Assembly: GCA_947053545.1 (NCBI GenBank)
Contig: CAMRSY010000001.1
Coordinates: 101,815 to 165,814 of the forward strand
Source of the DNA: an uncultured Clostridia bacterium
GTDB taxonomy: Bacteria > Bacillota > Clostridia > Christensenellales > Borkfalkiaceae
Reading direction: 5' to 3'
Length of the DNA: 64,000 nt
The position numbers and the translations under genes are program-made. Positions 17,537 to 26,223 of this stretch are shown piece after piece. The notes under the pieces are model-generated. The model saw only the letters and a program-made list of their open reading frames with translations, did not search any database and was not told the DNA's origin. The stretch's first letter is position 1. Each line of letters starts with the position of its first letter.

Positions 17537-18454
17537 TTACACAGTTATTCCGGCGGCGGCGCAAATTACGTTTACCACAATTCCCACCAGCACGGAAATT
17601 GCGTAAAGCGACGCGACGAGAAGAATATTGCGCTTTATTTTTTTTGTGTTTTTAAGCAACACCACAAGCCCCAGCCCCGCATTTGTGCAGAGCCCCGCTA
17701 TGCAGCTGCCGAAGGTTATTCCGCCCTTGACAAACGTTTCCGTTATAACCGTAGACGAAGCGCAGTTGGGAATAAGCCCCACCGCCGCGGTGATAAACGG
17801 TTGAAAATATTTGCCCCCAATCAGTGCGGAAGCAATTTTATCTTCGCCCACCTCGGATATGATAAAGCCCAAAATAAGGTTTACCATTAATATAAACGCG
17901 GTTACTTTAAGCGCGTGCAACAGCGGTTCGACAATGTAAAGTTTTACCGACGATTTTCCTTCATGGCTGTGCCCGCAGGAATACGAGCAGGCTTCGCTCC
18001 CCTCCGTGTGCGACAGCGGAATCCGTTCGATTTTATCGGGAACTATCGCGTTGACAAGATACCCCACGGAAACGGCCACAAGCAGTTTGATTAATATGAG
18101 CGGCAATATTGCCTGCGCGGAATGCGCGCTTAACGGGCTGTTTACCAATAAAATAATAAGCGCCTCGTCGCTGGTTGCCAAAAACACCGCCATAATCGTG
18201 CCGGTGCGGATGAGCCCCTTGTCGTAAAGCTTTGCAGCCATAACCGAAAAGCCGCACTGCGGCACAAGCCCCGTGGCGCTACCCAGAAGGGGCGCAAGAG
18301 GTCCTTGAAGCGCGCGGCGGCTTTTGCCGGCTGTCGTGCCGTTTTCCATAAGCTCGATGAGCATATAGATTATTAAAATGAAAGGAAATACGATTGCCGT
18401 ATCCTTTAAAGCGTCAAGTACAATTTCCAAAACGATATCCCTGCGGCCGGACAA
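17537..18454 (-). CDS. Putative ten-TM metal/arsenic exporter (ArsP_2-like permease)
   Basis: A 305-residue polytopic membrane protein that resembles the 'putative 10TM heavy-metal exporter' family (ArsP_2). Two homologous halves are visible: LGSATGLVPQCGFSVMAAKLY in the first and AAVGLIPNCASSTVITETF in the second, each with a Pro-Gln/Asn-Cys motif in a membrane segment. The loop between the halves carries CSYSCGHSHEG, a likely metal ligand site. The start is uncertain: TTG at 18454 lacks a good site, while TTG at 18430 has AGGG 8 nt upstream. The transported ion is not known. Confidence 0.7.
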   Translation of the reverse strand: MSGRRDIVLEIVLDALKDTAIVFPFILIIYMLIELMENGTTAGKSRRALQGPLAPLLGSATGLVPQCGFSVMAAKLYDKGLIRTGTIMAVFLATSDEALIILLVNSPLSAHSAQAILPLILIKLLVAVSVGYLVNAIVPDKIERIPLSHTEGSEACSYSCGHSHEGKSSVKLYIVEPLLHALKVTAFILMVNLILGFIISEVGEDKIASALIGGKYFQPFITAAVGLIPNCASSTVITETFVKGGITFGSCIAGLCTNAGLGLVVLLKNTKKIKRNILLVASLYAISVLVGIVVNVICAAAGITV

Positions 18455-18515
18455 GCCGCAATAAAATTATTGCCCGCACGTCTGCCGCATATACCTTTAT
18501 AAGGCAATTTAAAAG

Positions 18516-19760
18516 TTATTTTTTCTTCTTTTTATCTGTTTTGGTAAGCGAAAATTTCTTTTTAAGCGTTTCTTCCTCGTTATACGTAAGCGGAAGCACG
18601 TCGGCGTCGGCATAATCCGTCTTTACGTAGCCTTCGTCGCGTTCAAGCAAAGTTAACCTTGTTTCGGCGTCGAAAAGATATGCGTGAGTCATATCCGCGC
18701 AAATTTCCACCTTGTCGCCCTTAGTGTAAAGTTTCTCCGCCCCTTCCACGCCTTGCTTTTCAGCCCTTACCACAAAGGTAAGTTTATTTCCGTCGCACTC
18801 GGCATATCCGCAACCGGCAACCTCCTCCGAAGTGCATACGACAGCCTGCATAAAACCTTCGCTGCCGACAGACATATCTTCGGGACGCAGACCCAAAATT
18901 ATTTTTTTACCCGTGCCCGCGTACTCCCCAAGCGCGGTAAAACGCGAAACGATATTTTCAGGCAGCTGCCAACGCACGCCGTTGCTTTCAACGTATACTC
19001 CAGCGCCGTCCTTAACTACGGTTGCCCCGTTTACAAAATTTATTGTGGGCGAACCGACCGTAAAGGCCACGTACGCGTTGGCGGGATAGTCGTATAAATT
19101 TGCGGGAGTATCAATCTGCTGAACAAAACCTTCGCGCAAAACCACTATGCGCGTTGCCATAGTAAGCGCCTCGTTAACGTTTTTTGTTGCGTAAACAAAC
19201 GTACCGGCCATTCTAACCTGTAAATTTATAAGAACCGACCTAAGTTTTTCACGCATGGCGCGGTCGAGTCCGGAAATTGGGTCGTCGAGAAGATAAAGTT
19301 TTGGTTCCCTTACTATCGCCCTGCCGAAAACCGCTTTTTGCTTTTGCTCGGTAGTAAGCGCTTTCGGCTTACGGTACAACACGTCGGAAAGTCCCAAAAT
19401 ATCCGCCGCCGTTTTTACGCGCTGTTCGATAACCGTGCCGGACACCTTTCTAAGTTTAAGCCCGTAAGCCATATTCTCGTAAATATTAAGCGAAGGATAC
19501 AGTGTGTTTCCCTGATAAATCATAGCAAGGTCTCTGTCCTTCGACTGCTCTTCGGTAACGTCCTTGTCGCCGATTATAATTTCGCCTTCCGTAACGTCGT
19601 CCAGCCCCGCGACAAGGCGCAAAAGCGTTGTTTTTCCGCACTTTTCGCCGCCGACAATCGCGACAAATTCGCCGTCGGACAGGTTAAGGTTTACTTTGTA
19701 GAGGGCAAGCTCGCCCGAAGGATATATTTTACTTACGTTTTTTAACTGTAAATTGGACAT
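18516..19760 (-). CDS. MalK-like ABC ATPase with degenerate catalytic motifs
   Basis: 414 residues with the layout of MalK/UgpC/MsmK sugar-importer ATPases: an ABC domain, then a C-terminal TOBE domain (RPEDMSV). Walker A is intact (GGEKCGKTT, residues 37-45) and the Q-loop Gln is kept (Q83). The signature is LTTEQ (135-139) in place of LSGGQ, the catalytic Glu after Walker B is Asp (D160 in LLDDP), and the H-loop His is Lys (K193 in YATKN). No permease or binding-protein gene is adjacent. It may be non-hydrolysing or regulatory; this is inference. The start is the ATG at 19760 after GGGAG. Confidence 0.85.
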   Translation of the reverse strand: MSNLQLKNVSKIYPSGELALYKVNLNLSDGEFVAIVGGEKCGKTTLLRLVAGLDDVTEGEIIIGDKDVTEEQSKDRDLAMIYQGNTLYPSLNIYENMAYGLKLRKVSGTVIEQRVKTAADILGLSDVLYRKPKALTTEQKQKAVFGRAIVREPKLYLLDDPISGLDRAMREKLRSVLINLQVRMAGTFVYATKNVNEALTMATRIVVLREGFVQQIDTPANLYDYPANAYVAFTVGSPTINFVNGATVVKDGAGVYVESNGVRWQLPENIVSRFTALGEYAGTGKKIILGLRPEDMSVGSEGFMQAVVCTSEEVAGCGYAECDGNKLTFVVRAEKQGVEGAEKLYTKGDKVEICADMTHAYLFDAETRLTLLERDEGYVKTDYADADVLPLTYNEEETLKKKFSLTKTDKKKKK

Positions 19761-19889
19761 ATTACATATATCTCCCGTTGCATTGTCTTAAGAATAATGA
19801 TACCACGAAATAAAATATTTACCAACCGCAAAAGGGCGCATTTTTCAAAATTATAAAAAATTTTCACCTTGCGCCCGCACGCCTTTTTA

Positions 19890-19918
19890 TTGCAAAGATT
19901 TTAAGGTTGCTGTACAAT
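19890..19918 (+). promoter_or_regulatory. Promoter of queH
   Basis: TTGCAA (19890-19895), a 17-bp spacer and TACAAT (19913-19918). The predicted start of transcription is almost at the ATG at 19925. Confidence 0.65.
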
Positions 19919-19924
19919 AGATAT

Positions 19925-20539
19925 ATGAACGCGATTAACCATAACGCAGAGATGAATAAAATTATACGGGCTTTGCAGGGCACAAGAAAAAAACTTTTGC
20001 TGCACGCCTGCTGCGCGCCCTGCTCTTCCGCCTGTATTGAAAGGCTGAAAGAATACTTTGCGGTAACCGCGTTTTTTTACAACCCCAATATAGAGGACGA
20101 AGAATATTTTAAACGCAAAGCGGAACTTATACGCTTTATAAACGAAACGGGCTGGGCGGATATTTTAGACTGCGGACACGACGTCGCGCAATTTTATACG
20201 GCGGTTACGGGGCTTGAAAACTGCGGCGAGGGAGGCGAAAGGTGCCTTACTTGCTTTAAACTCAGGCTTGAGGAAACAGCGCGCGCCGCAGCGGAAGGCG
20301 GGTACGATTACTTTTCCACAACGTTGACAATAAGCCCTTTGAAAAACGCAAACGCAATTAACGCCATAGGCCAAAGCGCCGCGCAAAAATACGGCGTTTT
20401 ATGGCTGCCGTGCGACTTTAAAAAAGAAAACGGCTATTTGCGCAGCCTTAAACTTTCGCAGGAACACCGCCTTTACAGACAGAATTACTGCGGCTGCGTA
20501 TTCTCGCAAAATACGCTTGATAAAAATCACGGAACGTGA
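19925..20539 (+). CDS. queH: Epoxyqueuosine reductase QueH
   Basis: Last step of queuosine tRNA modification, reducing epoxyqueuosine to queuosine; the non-orthologous replacement of QueG (former DUF208). Seen: KKLLLHACCAPCSS with the adjacent Cys pair, later CLTCFKLRLEETA and a terminal YCGCVFS, which together supply the iron-sulfur and metal ligands of the family. Length of 204 residues is typical. Start: the ATG at 19925 would give a nearly leaderless mRNA; an alternative ATG at 19952 has only a very close AGAG. No other queuosine genes lie nearby. Confidence 0.92.
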   Translation: MNAINHNAEMNKIIRALQGTRKKLLLHACCAPCSSACIERLKEYFAVTAFFYNPNIEDEEYFKRKAELIRFINETGWADILDCGHDVAQFYTAVTGLENCGEGGERCLTCFKLRLEETARAAAEGGYDYFSTTLTISPLKNANAINAIGQSAAQKYGVLWLPCDFKKENGYLRSLKLSQEHRLYRQNYCGCVFSQNTLDKNHGT

Positions 20540-20624
20540 TAAAATTACCGTAAAGAAAAAACCGAACGGCTTTACGCATTAAATTTTTTGTAAAATCCGT
20601 TACCGTTTAATTGTAGGATTCGAT

Positions 20625-21563
20625 ATGGACATCAACAGATACTCACCGGGTTATTTTATAAACCAGAAACATATGACGCGGCTTGCCGACTACTCTACTG
20701 AAGAGCTGTTCGAGCTTTTGTACGCCACAAGGCAGATGAAAGCCAAGTTTGCCGCACACGAAAACACTGCCATTTTACAGGGCGTAACCATTGCTCTTTT
20801 GTTCGGAGACGCTTCGCTTCGCACGCGTTCGGCTTTGGAAATAGGTATACGCCAGTTGGGGGGCGAAAGCGTTAACCTCCCCTACAGCGAAAACGATATG
20901 CGCGCGGGCGAGAATATAAAGGACGTTGTAAACGTTATTTGCCGCTACGGCGTCGGCGCGCTTATTACGCGCGGTATTCCGCAAAGCGAACTTGAAAACT
21001 TTGCAAACGTTTCGCCCATTCCTGTAATTAACTCCACCAACTCCGATTTCGTCCCCATTCAGGCGTTAAGCGATTTATATACAATTTGGGAAAAGAAAAA
21101 GAAACTGGAAGGCGTTAAACTGGCATTTATAGGCAAGGGCACTAACGTTGCGGCATCGCTATTGATGGGCGCCGTAAAGTGCGGCATGGAGGTTGCCGTT
21201 GCCACCCCCGAAACTTTTACCGTAAACACGGCGCACCTGGAAAGGGCGGAACAATACGGCAATATAACCATTACCGACGACCCGCTGTTTGCCGCAAAGA
21301 ACGCCGACGTGGTTTATACCGACAGCTATCGGTATCATACGCAGCTTACAAAAGAAGAAACGGAAACTCTTGCGCCGTATAAGGTAAACAACCGTATTAT
21401 GGCGGTTGCGGCAGGAACGGCGATGTTTATGCATCCCCTGCCCGCAAGGCGCGGAATAGAGGTTTCGCCCGAGGTAATAGACGGAAAACAGAGCGTTGTT
21501 TACGAGCAGGCGGAAAACAAACTGCACGCTATTAAAGCGTTGCTGGCCCTGTTAATAAAGTAA
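20625..21563 (+). CDS. Divergent aspartate/ornithine transcarbamylase-like protein
   Basis: 312 residues with the full two-domain transcarbamylase fold. The carbamoyl-phosphate motif STRTR reads SLRTR (64-68), and RAGENIKD follows. The normally conserved His of HPxQ is Val (VPIQ, 143-146). The ornithine-binding SMG loop is absent (TDSYRYHTQ, about 232-240), and HCLP is HPLP (270-273), which is the aspartate-type form. It is the length of ornithine carbamoyltransferase and would be named ArgF by automatic methods, but neither the ornithine nor the aspartate motif set is intact. No arginine or pyrimidine gene is nearby. Substrate unknown. Confidence 0.8.
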   Translation: MDINRYSPGYFINQKHMTRLADYSTEELFELLYATRQMKAKFAAHENTAILQGVTIALLFGDASLRTRSALEIGIRQLGGESVNLPYSENDMRAGENIKDVVNVICRYGVGALITRGIPQSELENFANVSPIPVINSTNSDFVPIQALSDLYTIWEKKKKLEGVKLAFIGKGTNVAASLLMGAVKCGMEVAVATPETFTVNTAHLERAEQYGNITITDDPLFAAKNADVVYTDSYRYHTQLTKEETETLAPYKVNNRIMAVAAGTAMFMHPLPARRGIEVSPEVIDGKQSVVYEQAENKLHAIKALLALLIK

Positions 21564-21577
21564 CAATTCGAAGAATT

Positions 21578-21612
21578 AAAACGCCCGCGGTTTTGTTAAC
21601 CGCGGGCGTTTT
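21578..21612. terminator. Bidirectional terminator
   Basis: A long GC stem (about 21578-21591 with 21598-21612), A-rich on the left and T-rich on the right, between the convergent transcarbamylase and metallophosphoesterase genes. Confidence 0.85.
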
Positions 21613-21616
21613 ATAT

Positions 21617-22411
21617 TTATTCTTTTTCCAGTTCTATCATAACAAGTTCGGGGCGGTTGAAAAGCCGCAGCGGACACTGCGAATTGCCTAGCCCGCGCGA
21701 AATTACCTGCCGCATATTGCCGCACGAATGCACACCCGACGCATATTTGGGAAACAACCCCTGCCCAGGCGCATATATGCCTATATGCGTAAACGGCAAC
21801 CGCCATTGTCCGCCGTGGGCATGCCCGCAAAGCGTTAAGTCGAACCCTGCCAAAGCATACTTATCGATATATTGCGGAAGGTGCGCAAGCAACAAATTAA
21901 ACCCCTCGCCGCAACACAACGAAAAATATCCGCCGCTCTTTATTTTAGCGCAGTTTACGCCCGCCACCGTTATACCGCAAACCTCCCTATATTCGCCGTC
22001 CAGCACGGTTGCGCCGGCTATTTCCAGCTCGCGCTTGAATTCGCGGTACCGGGTGCTTCGCATTTCGTGATTGCCGCTAACGTAGTAAACGGGGGCCACT
22101 TTACTAAGCCAGCACACAGTTGCCAACGCCACCGCCATATCGTCGGGGCGGTATTTATGAATAATGTCGCCCGTAACCGCTATAATGTCGGGGGCTAATT
22201 TCTTCGCTTTTTTTACAAGCCGCTTATTGTCGGTTCCGAACGCTTTACCGTGCAAATCGGAAACGTGCAGTATTTTAACGCCTCTTTCTGGCGCTTTTTC
22301 ACTGCTTATTTTATAATGCGTAATAGTTATCAAGTTATTGGAAAACCACACAAACAAGGCGATAAGCGCCGCGCCGCCAAGGCATCCCAGCAAAATATAC
22401 AGCCACAACAT
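21617..22411 (-). CDS. Membrane-anchored metallophosphoesterase (YkuE-like)
   Basis: 264 residues with one N-terminal membrane segment (about residues 3-25), then a calcineurin-type phosphoesterase domain. All metal-binding motifs are visible: SDLHG, TGDI, SGNHE, and CGHAHGGQ. Members with this architecture include YkuE and UDP-2,3-diacylglucosamine-type hydrolases; the natural substrate is not known here. It starts directly after trmB (1-bp spacing), so both are likely one operon. Confidence 0.88.
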   Translation of the reverse strand: MLWLYILLGCLGGAALIALFVWFSNNLITITHYKISSEKAPERGVKILHVSDLHGKAFGTDNKRLVKKAKKLAPDIIAVTGDIIHKYRPDDMAVALATVCWLSKVAPVYYVSGNHEMRSTRYREFKRELEIAGATVLDGEYREVCGITVAGVNCAKIKSGGYFSLCCGEGFNLLLAHLPQYIDKYALAGFDLTLCGHAHGGQWRLPFTHIGIYAPGQGLFPKYASGVHSCGNMRQVISRGLGNSQCPLRLFNRPELVMIELEKE

Positions 22412-23080
22412 TTAACTTTTAACCACAATCCTGTAAATGTTTTTGCCCATATCGGCAAATTTTTTTTCGTGCTCGGTAACAATGTTTTCGGGGTCGCAAA
22501 CAGCGTGCAGGTCTTCGCACTTTTCCAATATTTCATACCCGCACGAAGCGTAACTTTCAAGCGAGAATAAATAAAAATCCCCGTCGTCGGTTTTTTGCAC
22601 AATTTCGCCGCCCTTTTTTAAATACTGTCTGTATCCGTTTAAAAATTTAGGGTGCGTAAGCCGCTGTCTGGCATAACCCAGTTTAGGCAGAGGGTTGGAA
22701 AAATTAAGATAAATTTTATCTATGCTTGCCTCTTTCAGATAGCGCGGCAACACCTCCGCGGCGCTGTTTATAAAGTGTACGTTAAGCAAATTTTCCGCTT
22801 TTGCCCTCTCTACCGCCTCAATCAGCACATTGGAAATTTTTTCTACCGCAATAAAATTAATCTGCGGGAAACGCGCAGCCATTTCGCAGATAAACTTTCC
22901 TTTGCCGCAACCTATTTCCAAATTCACGGGATTGCCGTTTTTGAAAATTTTTACAAAGTCGAGCTCGTCTTTCTGCGCGGCGGCGTGTTTCATATTTTTA
23001 TCGGTTAAATCGGCAACCGTTAAAATATCGCCGCAAGAATTCAGGCGTTCGTCCAAATGTGATTTTCTATGCATTCTCAT
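22412..23080 (-). CDS. trmB: tRNA (guanine-N7)-methyltransferase
   Basis: Methylates G46 of tRNAs using SAM. 222 residues. The SAM-binding loop is NLEIGCGKGKFI (about residues 54-65); NFSNPLPK takes the place of the usual 'NFPDPWPK' motif, a moderately divergent version. The start at 23080 has no clear ribosome-binding site. It is transcribed together with the metallophosphoesterase. Confidence 0.92.
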   Translation of the reverse strand: MRMHRKSHLDERLNSCGDILTVADLTDKNMKHAAAQKDELDFVKIFKNGNPVNLEIGCGKGKFICEMAARFPQINFIAVEKISNVLIEAVERAKAENLLNVHFINSAAEVLPRYLKEASIDKIYLNFSNPLPKLGYARQRLTHPKFLNGYRQYLKKGGEIVQKTDDGDFYLFSLESYASCGYEILEKCEDLHAVCDPENIVTEHEKKFADMGKNIYRIVVKS

Positions 23081-23288
23081 AGGCGGAATTTTATCACACC
23101 AGCGCCAGGTTTTGCAAGTGAAAACGTCACGTGTTAATTTTATTTTTATTTGCCGCGTATGCGTTTTATGCGCTAAACCCGGCTTTATATATAACCGTCG
23201 GGTGAAAATAATTTAAATTGCGGGACGCAACCGCGCCTTTTAAATATGCGTCGGGAAGGCTGCCATACGCCCCTGCGGAGGAATAAAA

Positions 23289-23837
23289 TTGACAGTTTTT
23301 GAAATTATAGACACCTTTAAGTTTTACGGTTTAGACGTGCTTGCGCTTGCAGCCGTCACCACGGTTTTTGTTCAGATTTTAAAAGTTACGCTTTTAAAAA
23401 ACTGCCAGAAAAAGATTATTACTTTTTTGCCGTTTTTAACGGGCGGCGCGCTTTACGCCGGATATTCCGCGCTTGTTAACCTGAGTTTGCGGTATGTTTT
23501 GGACAATTACGTAATCGTGTTGGAGCACAGTTTTTCAGTAGGCGCGTTATCAACGCTTATTTACGTATGGTACGAACAGTTTGTACGCGACAAAAAATAC
23601 CGCGGCGCAACCGAAAGCGTTATTGAAACGCTTATTCAAGGATACGTGCCGGACGAAGAAACAGAAGAAATAGCCGCAATGATAGCGCACACCGTAGCGA
23701 CGGACGTTACGGGCGACGGAGCGAAAAAAACCGCCGAAATACTTTCGTTACACAGTACGCAAGAAATTACGCAAAGCGACGTTAAGATGCTTGCGCGCCT
23801 TATTATAGAGACGCTTGCGCATATCAGCACAACCTAA
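23289..23837 (+). CDS. Hypothetical membrane protein
   Basis: 182 residues. Start is TTG at 23289, supported by a GGAGG site 8 nt upstream. Three likely membrane segments lie in the first half (about residues 15-35, 42-62 and 78-95); the second half is soluble with helical, Glu/Ala-rich sequence. The size and topology recall holin-like proteins, but there is no phage context. Monocistronic, with a strong terminator. Not recognised. Confidence 0.65.
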   Translation: MTVFEIIDTFKFYGLDVLALAAVTTVFVQILKVTLLKNCQKKIITFLPFLTGGALYAGYSALVNLSLRYVLDNYVIVLEHSFSVGALSTLIYVWYEQFVRDKKYRGATESVIETLIQGYVPDEETEEIAAMIAHTVATDVTGDGAKKTAEILSLHSTQEITQSDVKMLARLIIETLAHISTT

Positions 23838-23861
23838 TATTAACCGTAAAACAAACTTTAA

Positions 23862-23893
23862 GCTTGCGCGAAAAACCGTTCGCGCAAGCTTAT
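23862..23893. terminator. Terminator after the hypothetical membrane protein
   Basis: A stem of about 13 bp made from AAGCTTGCGCGAA and its complement, with a TTATTTTCTTT flank. It also lies downstream of gerAC on the other strand. Confidence 0.8.
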
Positions 23894-23944
23894 TTTCTTT
23901 ATTTGGGCGGCATATATGCCTTAACTAACGCTTAAAATGCCGTT

Positions 23945-25159
23945 TTAGCCCGAAGATTTTAGTTTGATGTCGAACGTAACTTCCGCACTGTTTAAAAGGT
24001 CGGGAGAAAGCTGCTCGTACTTATCGTAAAACTTTTTATACAGCATTGTCCTAAGCCCCAAAAAATCGCAATCGTAAGCGCGCTCGCTTTCAAAAAGTTC
24101 CTCGAAAAGTTTAATTATACTCTTTTCTCCGCGCTTCAATATTTCCTTGTCTACGGCAACCTCTTTGGCGTCTTCGGGCGAAAACCCCGCGCCGCCGTCC
24201 TGAATTTTTGCCGTAGCTTTGAACTTGAACTTCACAGAGGGCGCGCCGTTTTGCACGCTTAAATCGATTGAGCCCTTGCAGTTTCTTAAGCCTAAAACGT
24301 TTGCGTTTTCTCCCTCGCCGCTTTCCACAAAAGCGTGTCTAACCTCACGGAAAACAAGGTTTAACGCAAAGGTTTGCCCCACAGGCAAAATACCTTTGAA
24401 ATACCCATTGGAAAACACAGCGCTTTTGTTGCATACCAGTTCGCTTTCCTCGCACTGCTGGCTTCCGCCGCCGCTGCCGCCACCGCTTTGCTGACCGCCG
24501 CCGCTGCCGCCCTGTCCGCCCCCTTCGCTATCTCCGCCGTTTTCGTCCAAAACGCCGTTTTCAAGATAGGGCATATACGCGGCGGCGCTCTGCGAAAACA
24601 GCTTTTCGCCTATATCCTTAACCGTTGCCGCCGCAACGTTGCCCGAAGCCTGCGCCTCGGACGACAGCAATTTATCTATAACGTCAGTGGCCGAGTTCCC
24701 GCAGGGAAACTGTTGTGCTATAAGCTCGGACGCCAGCCCTTCGCACGCCGCCACGCTTAAAGTAAGTCCCGTATATTCGTTGCGGTAAAAGTAATCCAAA
24801 AGCGTTGTAATGTCCTGTGAAAAACAGCTTTCGCCCAAAATTATAAGCTTGCAAAAAACCAGTTTTGGGTAGAAACCCGTTTTAACGTTTACCTCGTTTA
24901 AAGCCGCGGCAACCGAATTTCCTTTTCCGCTTACCACGTTGAATTTTGTATTTTCGCCGTTTTCGGCAGGCTGCGGCACGGCAAGCTGAACCGTAAGGAC
25001 TACGTCGTCCTGCTCGATATCCAGCCCTACGCCGATTACAACCGACGTTTTACGCAAATCTAAAATTCCGAAATCGTTTGTAAAAAACAAAAACGTAAGA
25101 GCTATGAAAACAAGCAAATAAATTATACTAAGCGATCGTTTTAAACGCGGTCTTTTCAT
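23945..25159 (-). CDS. gerAC: Germinant receptor subunit C, Ger(x)C family
   Basis: 404 residues, the C subunit of a GerA-type spore germinant receptor of the inner spore membrane. The segment VVIGVGLDIEQD matches the 'GiGiD' start of the mature family domain, and the C-terminus has the typical helix before FDIKL. Odd points: the N-terminus has a membrane helix (about 10-27) but no lipobox cysteine, although family members are usually lipoproteins. A Gly/Ser/Gln linker (about residues 210-235) separates the domains. It overlaps gerAB by 4 bp (ATGA). Third gene of the operon. Confidence 0.88.
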   Translation of the reverse strand: MKRPRLKRSLSIIYLLVFIALTFLFFTNDFGILDLRKTSVVIGVGLDIEQDDVVLTVQLAVPQPAENGENTKFNVVSGKGNSVAAALNEVNVKTGFYPKLVFCKLIILGESCFSQDITTLLDYFYRNEYTGLTLSVAACEGLASELIAQQFPCGNSATDVIDKLLSSEAQASGNVAAATVKDIGEKLFSQSAAAYMPYLENGVLDENGGDSEGGGQGGSGGGQQSGGGSGGGSQQCEESELVCNKSAVFSNGYFKGILPVGQTFALNLVFREVRHAFVESGEGENANVLGLRNCKGSIDLSVQNGAPSVKFKFKATAKIQDGGAGFSPEDAKEVAVDKEILKRGEKSIIKLFEELFESERAYDCDFLGLRTMLYKKFYDKYEQLSPDLLNSAEVTFDIKLKSSG

Positions 25160-26223
25160 TTGTTTTTTCTCCTAAGCGCCCACGCCAGAATCGGTATTAG
25201 ATACGCGAACAGCAGGGCGGGAATCCACATCCAGTAGCCTATAAATTTATGAAGCCCCGTGTAATTGTTGTTTGTAAATATAATTACCGCCAAAAGCGCG
25301 GCGTTAACGCACAGCGAATACAGTATGCGCATTTTGTTGTTGAAAGTAAACGACAGACAGTGCACGCACATCTGAATATGCAAAACCGTAGCGAAAAGCG
25401 CAACCAAATCGAAAGCGTAAATAAAAAACAGGTCTACCCTTCCCACAAAACCGATTACCGGGAAGAATACGGAAATATTGCTTAGCGCAAACGAGCGAGT
25501 AGGCGTAAGCGCGCCGTACAGCGAGTAAAACGACGCCATTATTGCAATAACTACCAATCCGCCCAGAGCATAGGAAATAGTAAGCTTTGCCGCGTCGCCC
25601 TTTTTGTATTTATAGTAGCCCATAAACATTAATAAAAACGCGCTTTCGGAAAAACGGAATAACGACGACAGCGAGTACCCCGCCACTTTGCCGAATGGCT
25701 GACGCAATACCGGCAGCAGATTTGTAAAATCGGCTTGACCAACCGACATTATAAGAAACGAAGCCGCGGTTACGACAAATACGGGAAGCATCATATCGGC
25801 GCATCTGCCAACATTAGTAAATGTTTTTACTCCCGCATATACCGAAAATATGAAAAAAGGCAAAAATACCGTAAGCGACGGTATGGTATCATAAAAACTG
25901 TCATGCACAAAAAGCTGCTGCTCGCTTATGGGCATTATTGCGGACATAAGAAAATACAATGCGAAAAAGGCGTAAATTACGCGCGCCGCAATTTTGCCGA
26001 AACTGTTTTCCAAAAGCTGAAAAAAGCTTTTGTCCGTGCGCGAACTTAAAAACGACACAGCCCAGATAATAACCGTTTGCAATACAAGATTGAAAAGCGC
26101 CGTAAACACCAATGCGTTGCCGACGGCGCTTGCCGAAGCCGTGGGATATAACAGCATTTTTGTAGCCGCATTATATGCGATAAGAATAAAGCAAATTTGC
26201 CTTACGGATATTTTTTCACTCAT
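25156..26223 (-). CDS. gerAB: Germinant receptor subunit B, GerAB/GrkB-type permease
   Basis: 355 residues with about ten transmembrane helices, belonging to the APC-superfamily spore germination permeases that bind the germinant. The N-terminus ISVRQICFILIAYNAATKML and the region PFFIFSVYAGVKTF are typical of GerAB. It overlaps gerAA and gerAC by 4 bp each, so translation is probably coupled. Germinant identity cannot be read from sequence. Confidence 0.93.
   Translation of the reverse strand: MSEKISVRQICFILIAYNAATKMLLYPTASASAVGNALVFTALFNLVLQTVIIWAVSFLSSRTDKSFFQLLENSFGKIAARVIYAFFALYFLMSAIMPISEQQLFVHDSFYDTIPSLTVFLPFFIFSVYAGVKTFTNVGRCADMMLPVFVVTAASFLIMSVGQADFTNLLPVLRQPFGKVAGYSLSSLFRFSESAFLLMFMGYYKYKKGDAAKLTISYALGGLVVIAIMASFYSLYGALTPTRSFALSNISVFFPVIGFVGRVDLFFIYAFDLVALFATVLHIQMCVHCLSFTFNNKMRILYSLCVNAALLAVIIFTNNNYTGLHKFIGYWMWIPALLFAYLIPILAWALRRKNK

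Noticed and set aside
20625-21563. Plain annotation as ornithine carbamoyltransferase ArgF
   Set aside because: The HCLP and SMG motifs and the HPxQ histidine are absent, so the substrate is left open.
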